Below, piece by piece: positions 38,978-50,955 of a DNA stretch of 64,000 bases. This DNA is from Acridotheres tristis (Eukaryota; Chordata; Aves; Passeriformes; Sturnidae). The stretch is from assembly GCA_037013685.1 (NCBI GenBank), contig CM072884.1, positions 99,304,048-99,368,047 of the forward strand, read 5' to 3'. How positions within the stretch are numbered: position 1 is the first letter of the stretch; every line of letters begins with the position of its first letter. The translations under genes were made by a program, and so were the position numbers. A model generated the notes under the pieces. That model made no database searches, was not told where the DNA came from, and saw nothing but the letters and a program-made list of their open reading frames with translations.

Positions 38978-39518
38978 GTAAGTAGTATCTTAATAAAAGA
39001 TTACTTAGACTTTTAAATAGATTTGACTTAGTCCTCTTGATGATAATAAGTTATCAACCAGAAAACTTTTCTTATATGTGTTTATTATCTATAGCTTCTG
39101 CTAATTTCCTTGTCAGATGGATGGAGAAGTTTGGAAGCTGAAAGGAAGGGAAGGGAAATAGAACAGTTTTGTGGGGTCTTGGGGTGTGGTTTTTTTTTTT
39201 TTTTTTTTTTTCCTTTTAAAAGTTTAATATATTGATTTCTCATTAGTAGTACTAGGGAGATACAAGTTATCAAACTTATCTGCAAGCACATTTTTTAACA
39301 AATAATTTCAATGTTTTAAAATCCATTTACTTCTGAGCAATTTTTATGAAATTGTTTCAGTGTACAGAGATTTAGTTCCTGTATATGCAAGTGCTGGATA
39401 ATAATACTGGGAACAATGTTACTTCTATAGTTAGAAAGTTGCTGAGTACTGTTTTATCTTGCCACTTTAATTTTTTTTCTGCTTTGAGGTGGCTTATCTC
39501 TCATCTTCTTTGTTTCAG
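38978..39518 (+). other. CDKL5: CDKL5 intron 2 (541 bp, phase 1)
   Basis: This is a complete short intron bounded by GTAAGT at 38978 and TTTCAG at 39518. It interrupts codon 22. It carries a 22-base T homopolymer at 39190-39211, followed about 35 bases later by an acceptor-like CATTAG at 39241-39246. The final 40 bases are pyrimidine-rich, as expected for a used 3' splice site. Confidence 0.93.
39190..39211. repeat. T22 homopolymer in intron 2
   Basis: An uninterrupted run of 22 T lies 213 nt downstream of the exon 2 donor and 307 nt upstream of exon 3. On the minus strand it is A22. It is likely length-variable and prone to sequencing and assembly error. Confidence 0.9.
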
Positions 39519-39553
39519 GAGCCTATGGCGTTGTACTTAAATGCAGACACAAG
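39519..39553 (+). CDS. CDKL5: CDKL5 exon 3 (residues 22-33, glycine-rich loop)
   Basis: This 35-bp exon continues CDKL5 in frame from exon 2. Codon 22 is split G|GA, then come AYGVVLKCRHK. Together with the end of exon 2 it forms GEGAYGVV, the glycine-rich P-loop that covers the ATP phosphates in protein kinases. The acceptor is a long pyrimidine stretch ending in TTTCAG at 39513-39518, and the donor AAG|GTAAGTG is near consensus. The exon ends on a codon boundary after residue 33 (phase 0, 99 coding bases so far). The 35-bp length equals the mammalian exon 3 as remembered. The catalytic lysine (VAIKKF in the next exon) is not encoded here. Such a micro-exon is easily missed by gene finders. 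Confidence 0.95.
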
Positions 39554-40225
39554 GTAAGTGAATTGCTTTTAAGTCAGAGGGAAATGGTGTTTGAGTGAGA
39601 TGAGAACTAACATGTTAATAGGTATGAGACATGGCATCTAGGGTGGACTTTTTCTTGCAGCCAGTTACTTAATAGCAATCTTAATTGCAAGTTTCAGGGG
39701 AAATACCTAGTACCAAATCTCAATTTTTTGTGTTTAATATTTGTCTGAAATATTACCAATGTTTTATTAATTTCAGCTAAGAAAATTTTTAAGAAAAGAG
39801 ACCAAAAAATTATTTTGGAGCACAGTTTATGCTCAAGCAGTCTTAAATAGAATGTCAAACTATTTGCCAAATACTGCTGTAGAAGCAGTTAGCTGTCTTG
39901 GAAGTGGCAGGGGAGAGAAAGGGGAGTCCATGAGGGATTTTGACATTTGCAGGATGATCAAATGGCAGTAAGAAAGCAGTGACTTGTTTTTGGTTGTTGA
40001 TTTTAATTTGGAAAAGGAAGAAGTTAAAAAGGAAAGAAAAAAACTGTGTGATACAAAAATGAAGTCTGGCAACCTGTCTGTGCTATTTTAACTAGGGTGG
40101 AAGTTGGATGTATCTGAACTTGCTGCTTATCAACACAGAATTGACACAAACTACTTTGCTGTCTTCGGAGCTGCAGTGTAGTCATTTAACAAAACAACTT
40201 ACTTTGTTTTGAAGCAAAGCATTTC

Positions 40226-40252
40226 AGAATCATAGAATTGTAGTGATCCAAG
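40226..40252 (-). mobile_element. Possible CR1 tail remnant
   Basis: AGAATCATAGAATTGTAGTGATCCAAG matches the reverse complement of the CR1 3' tip for about 20 bases, after which similarity is lost. It is too short to be certain. Confidence 0.35.
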
Positions 40253-41227
40253 AATATATAAATGTCTTTTTATGTAGTTCATACCTTTTTTACTTTAAAA
40301 AGTTAGGACTGTGCAGAGACTTTATGTTCCTATGGCGGCTTTTAGCATGTACACAGAAAGGTTTTTGCACACGTTGTGTGGTTCTATCTGGTCTGTCTTA
40401 CACTGTTGTGCTGACTTAAAAAAGGTAAAAAAGAATTTGGAACTTTAGATTCTATCTCAAGCTGAAACCTTGTTGAGCTTGGAGATGTATAACAGTCAAT
40501 AGAGTGACTTAGGTAAATTGGGTCTTTTTAGATAATTATGGTATGAAAATTCAGGGCGAGTAGCTTGAGAACACCAGGGTAGTGATGATACAATTTGTCC
40601 TAGGCAGCTCTATTCTCTGTGGAAAGTAACCTCACCCAAACTCAAGAAGTTTCTAGGATTCCCTGCATTGCTGAGTGAAATTTAAGCTGTGCATGTCTAT
40701 TCACGCTCATGCAAAAGAGTTCAGTACTCTAAAAGTATGATATATTGGCTGGGTAATCTGTTGTCCAGGTTTCTATGAGAATACCTTGCAGCACACCAGA
40801 TGACTAGAAAGGAAAGGCTTTTCTTTAGCAGAGGAAAGTGTTCCAGCAGCCTGTTTAAGACTGCTGCCTTCCTTGTGAGCATCTAAATTTTTTGGTGGTT
40901 GCACCATTTTTTTTCTACCGCTTCATCTGAATGGAAACAGCTGTGCTAAAGGTTTAAAACAAAGTGGTATTTCTTTAAGCTTCTAGCAAGTGGGTTTACT
41001 AAGAAAAGGTGAGGTATGTTGCTGTTTTCATCTATCTGATTTGTGAGTCTCACTTAAAGCAAGCTGCACCAAGCCTCTGAGAGCATATGACCTATCTATT
41101 TTACAAAATAAAAAAGAGTAACTGTCTAAAAGTTAAATGTTGGCCTTTCCTAGTTGTATAGGTAAACAAAGATTAAATACATTTTCATACCGTCTTAACA
41201 GACTTAACTAGAAATGCAAGGATGTAT

Positions 41228-41288
41228 GGTTTGGGGTTTGTTTTGTTTGCGTTTTTTTGTTTTTTGAGGGTTTTTTGGCTTTTTTTTT
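41228..41288. repeat. T/G-rich low-complexity tract
   Basis: T runs are interrupted by G, with GGTTTGGGGTTTG at the left end. The right end is a T8 run. No repeat unit is regular enough to be a microsatellite. Confidence 0.7.
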
Positions 41289-42459
41289 ACTCTTTGGCTA
41301 CTGGTGGGCATACTTTTGAATGTAGAAGTATTTGTATTAATGTTTATAAATAGTGGTAATATGCCAGAATCAAATTCCCAGTAATTTTAAGTCAATATAT
41401 CTCCACTATATTTTTGAGAGGGTAAATTTTGTGTGAAATGAGGAGCCAGCCCTAATTGCAACAGTTTTCCAACATATAATCCATTAGTGCTTCAGAAAAT
41501 GTGTAGCTTTTTACCTCAGTGCATTTCATTGGCATGTGTATATAGATTTAAGTAGGAGAGAATGGTGTAAGGAACAAATACCTTGTCATTATTATGTGTT
41601 TTTCCTTTGCTAAGGGAACATTACCAGAAAAGCTAAGGCAGCTCCTCTAGAATGACTGTGTTTACATTATTATACAGCCTGTTTTTATCCCAAATCCTTC
41701 ACTGCTAATTGTGGTTTGTGCATAAAGATTACTTGTTTATCTGAGGGTGTTTTTCTGATGCTAAGCTAATACAAATAATGTTGAAAAAAAGCAGAGATGA
41801 TGTTCTGAAAAGGTTTTTCTATTTTTTCATTTAGTCAGTGGATGTTTCCTAAGGAAATACACTGAAGTGCATCGTGTTTGAAAATACTGGAAATAAATTT
41901 GATAGTTACAAACTATTAAAAAATCTTGGCTTATTTCGATTTTGGCTGTTTTCTGAAAAGAAAAGCCACTTGAACTGTTCAGAAGTGTCAGAGATTATGG
42001 CTGAGGAAAAGAATCTTTGCTAATGTTTAAGACTTGTCAAATGTTTGCCCTTAAATAAAACCAGTATCCCTTTTACTTTACAAAGTGGTATTGCTGCTTC
42101 ATGCAGAGTTGTCGGGCAATAATATGATAGGAAGAGGTTATGGTAAAGCCATAGGTTTCCAAAGAGGGGCACATGGAGAAAGAAGTCTAAAGAAAAAAAT
42201 TAAGCCAAAAGCCAGTGTGAAAAGGAAACGTTACACTGTGAGATAATAAATTGTGTTTTTATGAGAAACACTGACAATTGCAACTGCAAGTAGAGTTTGT
42301 AGAAATGAGATGAGTACATCCTTAGATGCCTGCTATCAGTGGAGACTTTGTCTAGGTGGAGAGGATGATGATGCTGGATCAGGGGTTGTTTCTTAGGATG
42401 AGGCAGAGCTCACCCCACAGCCAGGCTGGAGAGGAAGTTGGGTTCATAGGAGCAGTCCA

Positions 42460-42590
42460 ACCATGAGAAGCATTTGGACAGTGCTCTCAGACAAATGCTC
42501 TGATTGTTGGGGTGTCATGTGCAGAGCCAGGTGTTGGACTTTGGTGATTCTTGTGGGTCTCTTCCAACTCAGGGCATTCTGTGATTCTAT
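42460..42590 (+). mobile_element. CR1 LINE 3' end fragment
   Basis: GAAGCATTTGGACAGTGCTCTCAGACAAATGCTCTGATT begins the recognisable part. It ends TGTGGGTCTCTTCCAACTCAGGGCATTCTGTGATTCTAT, a canonical plus-strand CR1 terminus. The element may start slightly earlier, near 42413. It resembles the subfamily of the minus-strand 8.2-kb copy. Confidence 0.93.
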
Positions 42591-43351
42591 GCCTATATAC
42601 ATATATTTGTATGTATAGATTGATGGTGGTTTTTTTAGATCAGCCAGGTATGCGGGAAGGTGTGTGGTGATGCAGTTTCTCTAAAAGCATATTTGAAATG
42701 GATGAAATCTCCTTGACTTCTTCTCTTGCAGTGTGCTGTGTGTTAGCAAAGGCCTTGAGTCAGAGGGGATGCAGTTTAATGATTTGGAAGTTTGGTACCA
42801 GTTGTTCTTCTGTGTCCAATATCCCTTGCCTAATGAGACGGTTTCTTTGTCTTTTATTTTAGAAACATGTCTGGTGGTTCTTAATAGTATGAGGCATTTT
42901 TAGACCTTTTTCTTTGAGGATAAACACCACTCAATTCCCATATTAAAAACAAAAAAGAAGAAATGCTAGTTAGAATTATTTGACACTTCAGTGCATTGAA
43001 GAATAATGAAGCATAACCTCTGGAATAGGTTTAATATTTCCAGGCAATGTGTTCTTTGCCTAATACATAATTTTTTCTTGTTTGAGCCTTCTGTAATGCT
43101 CTTGCATTTTGTTCTGTTATTTATCTGCCTCAGAATACATGGAAGAAATGTTTGCTGACCCCTTAAAGAAAGGTACATTTTACTCATTAGAAGATACAGT
43201 GATTATGGATATGTAGCAGAATCATTAATTTTTTTTTAGTATCTCAGCCTTTTTCATATCTTTTATTACTAGAATCCCTACAGACCAGCAGGGTCATGGT
43301 TTTCTTAGTTTTCCCTTTGAAACCAATTTTTTTTTTGTTTTGTTTCTACAG
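42591..43351. other. Intron 3 spacer, nothing recognised
   Basis: About 760 bases of AT-rich sequence between two CR1 remnants, ending in a T-rich stretch at 43331-43347. No exon, RNA or repeat was recognised. Confidence 0.6.
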
Positions 43352-43665
43352 GTGACTCACTTCATGCTTCGCACTGTTTATGTTTGAGCAGAGTCAGGAA
43401 TTCCCCTTTTACCAATGCTGGCCAACCAGAGAAAATTTTCCCATGGCCATTGCTGTTCTTTGAAGAAGTAATCCTTATAGAACAACCAGCCCTCATAGAC
43501 TCCTTTGCCCTTCAGGGCTGTCTCTAAGCAGATCCTAGAACAAGGTGAAATCTGTTCTTTTGAAAGTTCATGGTTGTATTTCTATTGTCCCTCTCTCTTA
43601 ATTCTTTCAGAATCTTAAATTCCACTATCATAGTGGTGATGCTGGTCTGTTGTAATACCCATAAG
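43352..43665 (-). mobile_element. Ancient CR1 ORF2 relic (endonuclease-RT linker region)
   Basis: Read on the minus strand, the segment gives MIVEFKILKELRERDN, then TTMNFQKNRFHLVLGSA, then ETALKGKGVYEGWLFYKDYF. These match, in order, three landmarks of avian CR1 ORF2 between the endonuclease and reverse transcriptase: an HEMVEFKILR-type block, a TLDFRRANFGLF-type block and an ETALKGKGVQESW-type block. Frameshifts and stops separate them, and no 3' tail is present. It is therefore an old, 3'-incomplete fragment, unlike the tail-bearing copies nearby. Boundaries are approximate. Confidence 0.78.
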
Positions 43666-44820
43666 AAAGGCACACAGACTCTGTAGTAATATAAAGTGCT
43701 GCTTCTTTACTGAGTATTACCTTCACTATAATAAAGTAAAAATGGAACAAGTGATCTTACATCCCTTTAGATGCTGGAATCTTCAGTTGTGCAGCATCAA
43801 AATGGCCTCTGATCAGAGTGCAGCACACTGTGCAGACCAGTCTGTAAGAAGGTTTTTTTCACTATTTTTATTATTCAAACTATTACGAGAATCTTTTAAA
43901 AGAAAACTCCTAATCACTTCTATTGTGAAACAGAAAGATGTTCTCAGGAGAGTTTCTTGCTACATCCCTAGATAAAGGCAAGGCCATGGAGATTATGTAG
44001 CTTCAGATGCTGCTACAATGGTACATAGGAGATGCTGCTCCTCTGGTACAATGACCTGGCTGAGTTTGTCCTGCAGTCCAGGCAGCTGAACCTGGTCCAC
44101 CTCAGGTGAACTCTGATGTGCATCACTAATTCTTCCAAGACAGTGGTCTTCTGTCAGGATGCATACACTTTGCCTCTGAGATTATCATCAGCCTTCACAT
44201 TCCTGTTGGCTCATTGATCAGTGTGAAGCAATTGCCTTCTTTGTTTTCCAAAAATCTGATTGTCTCCATCACGCTGTGTTACCCTTGCAGCAAATGTTGG
44301 AGTGCTCTAAGTCCCCTGTGCAAACTGCACTTCATTGCAAGGCTTCCCTTAAAAAGGCTGTATCTATTTTGCTCTTTTCATGATGTGCTTTGAAGCAGGT
44401 GTTCCCCCTAATGTAAACTGTGTTGTTCTGTCTCCTAACCCTCGTGCAAAAACTTTTGATTTTTGCCTAGCTATTTGAAAGCAAATATACATGCATTCAG
44501 GCACCCCTCTCCACTGCAAGGATCTCATAGCCTTCTTAGGATATTTAACAGAAGATGAGCTCTGTCTGTTGTGGCAGAGCTCTGGTCACACAAGCTATTC
44601 CACCAAATTTTCTGTAACCCTAAAGAGTGGTTTCATCATCCAAGATGACAGGAAGTTCAGATAATTCATATTTCTAGAACTGTGCACTGATTCGTAGTTC
44701 CTCCTGGTCTTCTCTCAAAAATTTTATGTACAGGCTCCAGGAGCTTGGTCATGCTGCTCTCATAGAGCAAATGAGGACTTCATACTCATAGAAAAATTGG
44801 GTTTTCTCTAATATTGTCAT
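43666..44820. other. Unassigned, moderately GC-rich block with decayed coding look on the minus strand
   Basis: This block differs from the surrounding AT-rich intron. On the minus strand it has an open stretch of about 60 codons ending near 43991 (containing DKLSQVIVPEEQHLL). Further pieces such as FLREDQEELRISAQF and KYELSELPVILDDE lie at 44630-44750, and NCFTLINEPTGM near 44220, in shifting frames. The composition looks protein-like, but I do not recognise the family. It may be the 5' continuation of the CR1 relic at its left, another retroelement, or a processed pseudogene. There is no intact gene. Confidence 0.4.
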
Positions 44821-46800
44821 AAAAGCAGAGTTCTGAATTTCCCTGGTGGATGTTAGAATCCCTTTTCCAACTCTTGTGTCTGCTGGTATTATTAACACCT
44901 TTGCACTTTAAATCTGCTAACCATTTTTATGTTGTTGAGTTTCCCTTTAGTGTCAAAATAAAAAGGTCAGTGTACTTGTTTGTAAAAGCTGCAGGCTTTT
45001 TCAGTGTGTTGTATTTTTTCATGTATTTTCTTTAGATTTGGCTTTCAAGGTTCCTTAGCTCCCCAGCTTGTATTAGGTCAAGTACTTAGGTTGAAGAATA
45101 CAGTCATTGCAGTTTATCTTTAATTTTATGGTATTGTCTTTTGTACTGAAATGGATACAGCTCTTTTTTGTTTTACTTTAGTTGTGACTGATTTGACAGT
45201 AGTTCCTGTTTCGTTGATTGAGAAATAAAATGATGAGTAAATGAAAAATCTCAAAATGAGACCAGATTGCTGCCTGTGTTTTTTCCCCTCATCCTCAAAT
45301 TTTTTGGTAATTTTAAAAATGTAATTAAAAGCAATATGCTCATTTTCTCAATTGATCAAATTTGATTTGGCTTTGTGGCAAGATTTTTGGTTTTAATTGT
45401 TGCCAGGGTAAAATCTCTGTGCAGCATACTGTTTTCTTTCAGGAATGGCAGTTTACCTGTGGAAGATTATTCCATTAATACTGTTCCTTGGGCTAAAGCA
45501 TCTTATCACTGGTGGTTTTTTGTGCCAAAACTTATGTGAAACACATGCGATGAGTATGAGACTTCTTGGACCTTCTGGATAAATAGTTTGCCAGTAGTAA
45601 ACATTTGCAGTAGTCAAAGTTGAGATCTGTCCTAAGTATTATGTGAGGAAAATAGAGCTGTTAGGTAAGTGGTAGTGCTGAAAGTCATAGTAACTCTTTA
45701 ATAGCCACTTGCTTCAACTTCACTGTGAGGCAGTGAATAACCTTGTGAATTCCTTGCAGAATTCTGGTGTGAAATGTTAGATGTATTTATTTAATGGACT
45801 TCCAAACTCTACTTCTGTGGCATTCCCTTGAGTGCAGCAGTGAGAGGCAAGCTTGATTAGTGCTGATTAACTTCAGGTATTGCTTTCTATACATATGAGA
45901 CATACAATGAACGTCTATAACTGCTTCCTGTGCAGGGTAGATGTGAATGTGGTATTGACAACTTATAAAGCTTTCATTTTTCATTGATGCTTTGTGACAT
46001 TTGTCTTAACCTGAACCTCTTCCATAGTCCTCTTAGTCCCCTGTGGCAGGGGGAAACAGATGATCAGATAGCATTATATTAATGTGATTTAAATATGATT
46101 GATGTCAATAAAGTGCTGATTTGCATTCAACTAAGTAGAAGATTCCTACGTGTACTGTTAGTACTTCAAAGATCAGATAGTTGTGCAGAGTGGAGCATAG
46201 AAACTGGACTTGGCTGAGTTCCTACAGCTTGAGCAGACCACCACTAATTCAGTCTCTTCTCTCACTCCCAAAGTGGGCTATAATATTCTCCATATCACAG
46301 TACTGCTGCCTTTTATTTATTTTCCTCAAAATCTTATTCCCAAGTCTCTCTAGTTCTTAAATTATTTTTAAAGAGCTTTTTCATAATATATTTCTTAATA
46401 AAAACTATTAAAGCACTAATTTTGAGGAAACTATCAGATTCTAAAATAACTTGCCCACACTACTGGAAAAAACAAAATTAGATCTCTGTTTGGTGTTGTC
46501 CTAATTTCCTCAAAGTCTGAGTCCTGGGATTAACTGAAATAAGCATTTGGGTTCACACCTGTAAGGCTATGTAGGATGAGTGGATGAAGTAAGGTAGTCC
46601 CAGATCTTTTTTCATTGCTTTTGTTTTCTTTCTGTTACATCTGATATAAGGTGCTAGGATATGCTCTGTTTCAAGGTTTTATTTAATTTGATCTTACTAA
46701 ACCCTTGATATCTTTATCAGTCACATACAGTGATTTCTTTCAGAGGGCCTGGCCAGAGTTCAACGAAGTGGGCATGAACGCATTTTTAAATGCATTGAGT
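44821..46800. other. Intron 3, nothing recognised
   Basis: About 2 kb of AT-rich sequence with only short chance frames. No exon or RNA gene was recognised. Confidence 0.6.
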
Positions 46801-47040
46801 TACCAGAGGGAATGGTAAGGGAGGTTTAGGGTGGATATCAGGAAAAGGTTCTTCACCCAGAGCGTGGTTGGGCACTGGAACAGCTCCCCAGGGAGGTGGT
46901 CACGGCACCAAGCCTGACAGAGTTCCAGGGATATTTGGGCAATGCTCTCAGGAACAGGGTGTGATTCCTGTGGTGTCCTGTGCATGGCCAGGAGTTGGAC
47001 TCGAGGATCCTTCCAGCCAAGGATATTCTATGATTTTATG
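46801..47040 (+). mobile_element. CR1 LINE 3' end fragment, relatively well preserved
   Basis: TTACCAGAGGGAATGGTAAGGGAGGTTTAGGGTGGATATCAGGAAAAGGTTCTTCACCCAGAG leads into GGCACTGGAACAGCTCCCCAGGGAGGTGGTCACGGCACC. The copy ends GATCCTTCCAGCCAAGGATATTCTATGATTTTATG, a plus-strand CR1 tail. It is 5'-truncated. Its reverse complement aligns well with 8213-8447, so the two copies belong to the same or a close subfamily in opposite orientations. Confidence 0.95.
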
Positions 47041-50000
47041 AAAATTAATGTTTTTTGTTAAAAACATAAGTCACTTCGTAGCCATATCAATGGAATGATG
47101 CTGCTTTGATCTCTGCAGTTGTACTGTGTTATTTCCCTTTGAGTCTTTTCTGACGGTCCAGACTGGTGTTCGAAAGTTCCGTTGTAGGGTACTCTGTTCC
47201 CTTACCTCCTCCTTTGTGCTTGTCATCTTATGAACCCCGCTCAGATATGGATGGTATTCAGTATTAAAAAATTCTCATTCCGTCCCTCCTTTGCTCCTGA
47301 CAGCTAATATTTAGAAATGGAAGGTGCAGGGCAAAGATAAGAGACAGAACTTTTTCAGACTAGAGAAATTAACTTGCTGTGGAAGGGGATACTAAGAATG
47401 TTTTTTCCGGATGTGTTCAGTTTAAAGCAATACAGTGAGGGTGTTTGCCTCAGTACCACAAATTAGGATGGCTTAAGTTGGCTTGTCCGTTACAACATTT
47501 CATGCAGTACAAGGCTGGGGTGCAGAGGCATTTGATGCTGCAGAAGATCTTCAAAACAAGAAGGGTGAGGGGGACAAACAGGGCATCACCTTTGTCCTTC
47601 AGTAATGCAGGTAGCTGAAAGAAGCATAGAAGCCTGAGTTAAAAATACCAAGAGTGATTCATCTTGCTTTGGAAGGATATGTAAAATGTATTACTGATGG
47701 TTTTCAATTTGAATTAAGTCAAAGATAAGCAATTTGTTGCAGTCACAGTATCTCAGATCAGTATTTCTTTTAGTTAGACAGTTTCTTCCAGTTGGTCACA
47801 CTAAGGGCTCTGGATAAACCAGACATCTTTTGCCCTTTTTCTTTTGTTTCTTAAAGAAACTGTATATATTTTTGAGAGTATTTTACATAATCTTTTATAT
47901 GAATTCTTGCTGTGGGTACTGGTGTTGCTAAGTGAAAAGTTGCTGCTTTTGCCGCAAATAAGAGCTTTGCTTGGAATATTGCCAGTAAATAAACAAGCCC
48001 CCTAGTAGTTGCTGCAAACTCCATCTGCAAAGGGATTATATATCATTACACTTGTAATAATGCAGGAATCATATTCAAGACCTGCAGCAATGTGTTCTGT
48101 GGCTGCCCTTAATGGCTCTTAGTTGCAAACAGCTTGTAGAGCTGTATCTCATTTTAAGGTCCTTGTAAGTGAAATTTTGTTTTTAAGTGTGGATGTGATG
48201 AGCACCCAAAGCAAGACTATCCGTACCAATTATTTTTTCTTGCAAAAAATTGAAAATCTTATGCTGAAAATTAAAGTTTAGGAATATGACTACAGTATTT
48301 CTTAGAAGCAGTAGCAGAAGAAATTGAAATAGATGTGATTTAGAGACCTGATGTAGGGTCTTAGATCATTAGAAAAGTAGCAGTGCAAGCGAGGGAATTT
48401 ATAGTTAATGCAAATTAATATATGGGAGAGGGAACAGCATATGGCTAATTATAGGACTGCATCTGTATTACTATGAACTTGGTTGAATATTGGATTACAA
48501 TATGGTCTTGTCAGCAAATTGAAAATTACTGTGTAGCACAATTGATGCAAACAAAACGGTATTTCTAGACTTTAGGCTAATTGTTTTCTTGCGAGGGATT
48601 CTTGTGGAGGTTTTAAACTTTTCTGGGACACATGAGAAGCCCTAAGAGCACTAGGTTAATCATTGATTCCTGGACACTCTGTGTATTTAAACACTAAGAA
48701 AACAACTCTGTGTTTTGCAGTATAGTGGTATTTACTTCTCATTCAAAACCTGGATAACAATAAATGGGGAAAAAAGGAAAGTAGTTTCCTTTTATGCCAT
48801 TACAGCTGTTAACATTTGTACAAATTTGTAAATTCTTGTGCAAAGGACCTAATAATTGCACTTACAATGTGTGGTTTGATCACAGCTAAAAGCCTAAGTA
48901 AGGGACTAGACAAACCTGACATCAGAGTGTGATGATCAAGAAATTTTTGATACATTGGGAAGGCAGGCTGAGCTCTTGTTTAGAGGCCGCTTTTGCTAAG
49001 ACTACTTTGTGCTCTTTTTTTCAACCAATATCAGTTGTTAAATGTGTGCACAGAACTGGAGTCATTCTTTATGATATCTATGCCTTATACATGCATTACA
49101 AATCTTCAAAGCACATGCTTCTTTTTGCTGTATGTAGCTGCACCTGGACAATAAAGCTTGATGAGTCTGCTACTTGCTTTTTTGCAATAGTCCAACTGCA
49201 TACTAGCTTCTCCTTTTCTGAAGTTTATCTATTTAAGCTGTTTCTGATTTAAGATAAAAACTAAAACATCATCTGGATTTATAAAGTTTTTACATTTTTA
49301 CTATCCCTGATTAATTTTAGTTTAAATTGCTATATTTGACCAATCTTTGTGCAAGTTCCTTTTAAGCCGTAACACCATAGAATATAATGGCTTTACTTTG
49401 CCCATTACGAAAAATCACACACTTTATGCAATTTTATTTTCACTTTTTCAGATGTGTAGCAAAGTGAGGATTTGTTTCTGAACAGAACGGGTAACTCTTT
49501 TTTTGGAAACAGATACCAACACTGCTCTCCAATTTTATAGTTCCTTGCACCTTAAAAACTTTGATAAGGCATCTTCTGTGTTTCTTTCATGTGAAGACTA
49601 ATTTCCATACAGTGCTGGGTGTAGAAAGATTAGTATAAAGAAGTTCAGTGTCAGTCTTGCATAAAGGGAGGGTGAATATTTGCAGGTCTTGAAGTGAAAT
49701 GATTGTACTCATGGATGCCCATTGCTTCAAGGTTTCATTCACTTGCACCCTCGTACCCACACACTTAGAAGTATAAAGAGACAAGAGGTGTCTGATTTGG
49801 GCAGTATCTCCAGGGTGCAGGGTGGAGGATGAGGGTAATGAGCTTTCAAGTCCCTACTTCATCTCTGAAGTTCCTCTGGGTGGTGACAACGAACTAGTTC
49901 TTACATCTTCTGTGTATATGTTAGGTTTAGATGTTGTCTGTTGTTATGGGATGTTCCTTAGCTTCAGTCTTGCTTTCTTCAACTTCCATGGGCCTGTTTT

Positions 50001-50921
50001 CTGCTTTTCCATGTTTGGAGTTTGTGTTTGAAAAGTATGTTAATAATCTGTTTCCTTGATGGGCTAACAGAAGATAGGTTCATATATAATAAGCTGCAAC
50101 CTTGTGACCATCCTCCTGTTGGGGGATGCATGTTCTGCTTGTGAATCAGACATGCTGCAACCTTCTGGGCTTGGTATAATGGTTTACTCAATTTTACTTT
50201 TGAAGCATCATCCCATGAACAATGGTCTTGATTATCAACACTGTTTCTTCTTGAAACCTTGTGCAGTTTCTTCTCATGCTTGTGCATGCTTGTGAGTGCA
50301 CTCTCTCAGTGCTTCCCCCAGTATTCTATTCATACTAACCCTGATCTGTTACATACTCCTGCTGCAGAAGCAAGATGCCTGTATTCTCTGAAAGGGTGGT
50401 TGTTCTGTTTCCAGTTTTTGGCATAGAAGTGTGCTGCCTTATTAAACAGCTCTCTTAATCTTTCAGTCCAGAAAGAATCCCTGTAACATTAAGAAGTCCT
50501 TCCTAAATGCATATTATGAAGCATATTTTTCATGCAGTTCTAAGAACAGGAGATCACCATGGATTCCAGTGTGATGATAATTATTTACAAGACAGTTTTC
50601 TTAGACTTTACTTTGGCTGAGCAGGATTATCTTCATTATCAATTTTCCTTTGGGTTATAGATGGGCTTTAAAAAAAAAAGTGGGTTTGAGGTATGACAGA
50701 AGTAGGTGATATTTGTAAGTGTAATAACGTACTGAGATGTAGAAAGATTAAATTCTGTAGAACCTAAAAATCTTGACTGGTTGCACTTACACCTACCTGT
50801 TCTTTTGACAGTATGCATCTTGACCAGGAGGCAAGCTATCTTCTTGAAATCAATTAACATTTCCAACAGAGATAGAGTAATGCCATGTTTATGCACAAAA
50901 ATATGTTGCCGGCAATGCCAT

Positions 50922-50955
50922 CTGCAGAGCAGAGCTGACTAGCTGCTGCTTCTAC
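50922..50955. repeat. Copy of a dispersed motif shared with 32303-32338
   Basis: CTGCAGAGCAGAGCTGACTAGCTGCTGCTTCTAC here corresponds to CTGCAGAGCAGA, a 6-base insert, then GCTGACTAGCTGCTTCTA at 32303-32338. The order and spacing suggest common origin, perhaps of an old SINE core, but no family could be named. Confidence 0.45.

Larger units (their letters stand above)
39554..42459. other. Start of intron 3, no gene seen
   Basis: AT-rich intron with a T/G-rich tract at 41228-41288. A possible 25-base CR1 tail remnant lies at 40226-40252 (CAGAATCATAGAATTGTAGTG). Nothing resembling exon 4 follows the exon 3 donor here. Confidence 0.6.

Noticed and set aside
48929..49252. Plus-strand open frame beginning MMIKKFL, superficially like the VAIKKF of CDKL5 exon 4
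   Set aside because: Only IKKF matches. The residues before and after do not fit CDKL5, no AG acceptor in the right phase precedes it, and the expected 46-bp exon with a GT donor is absent.
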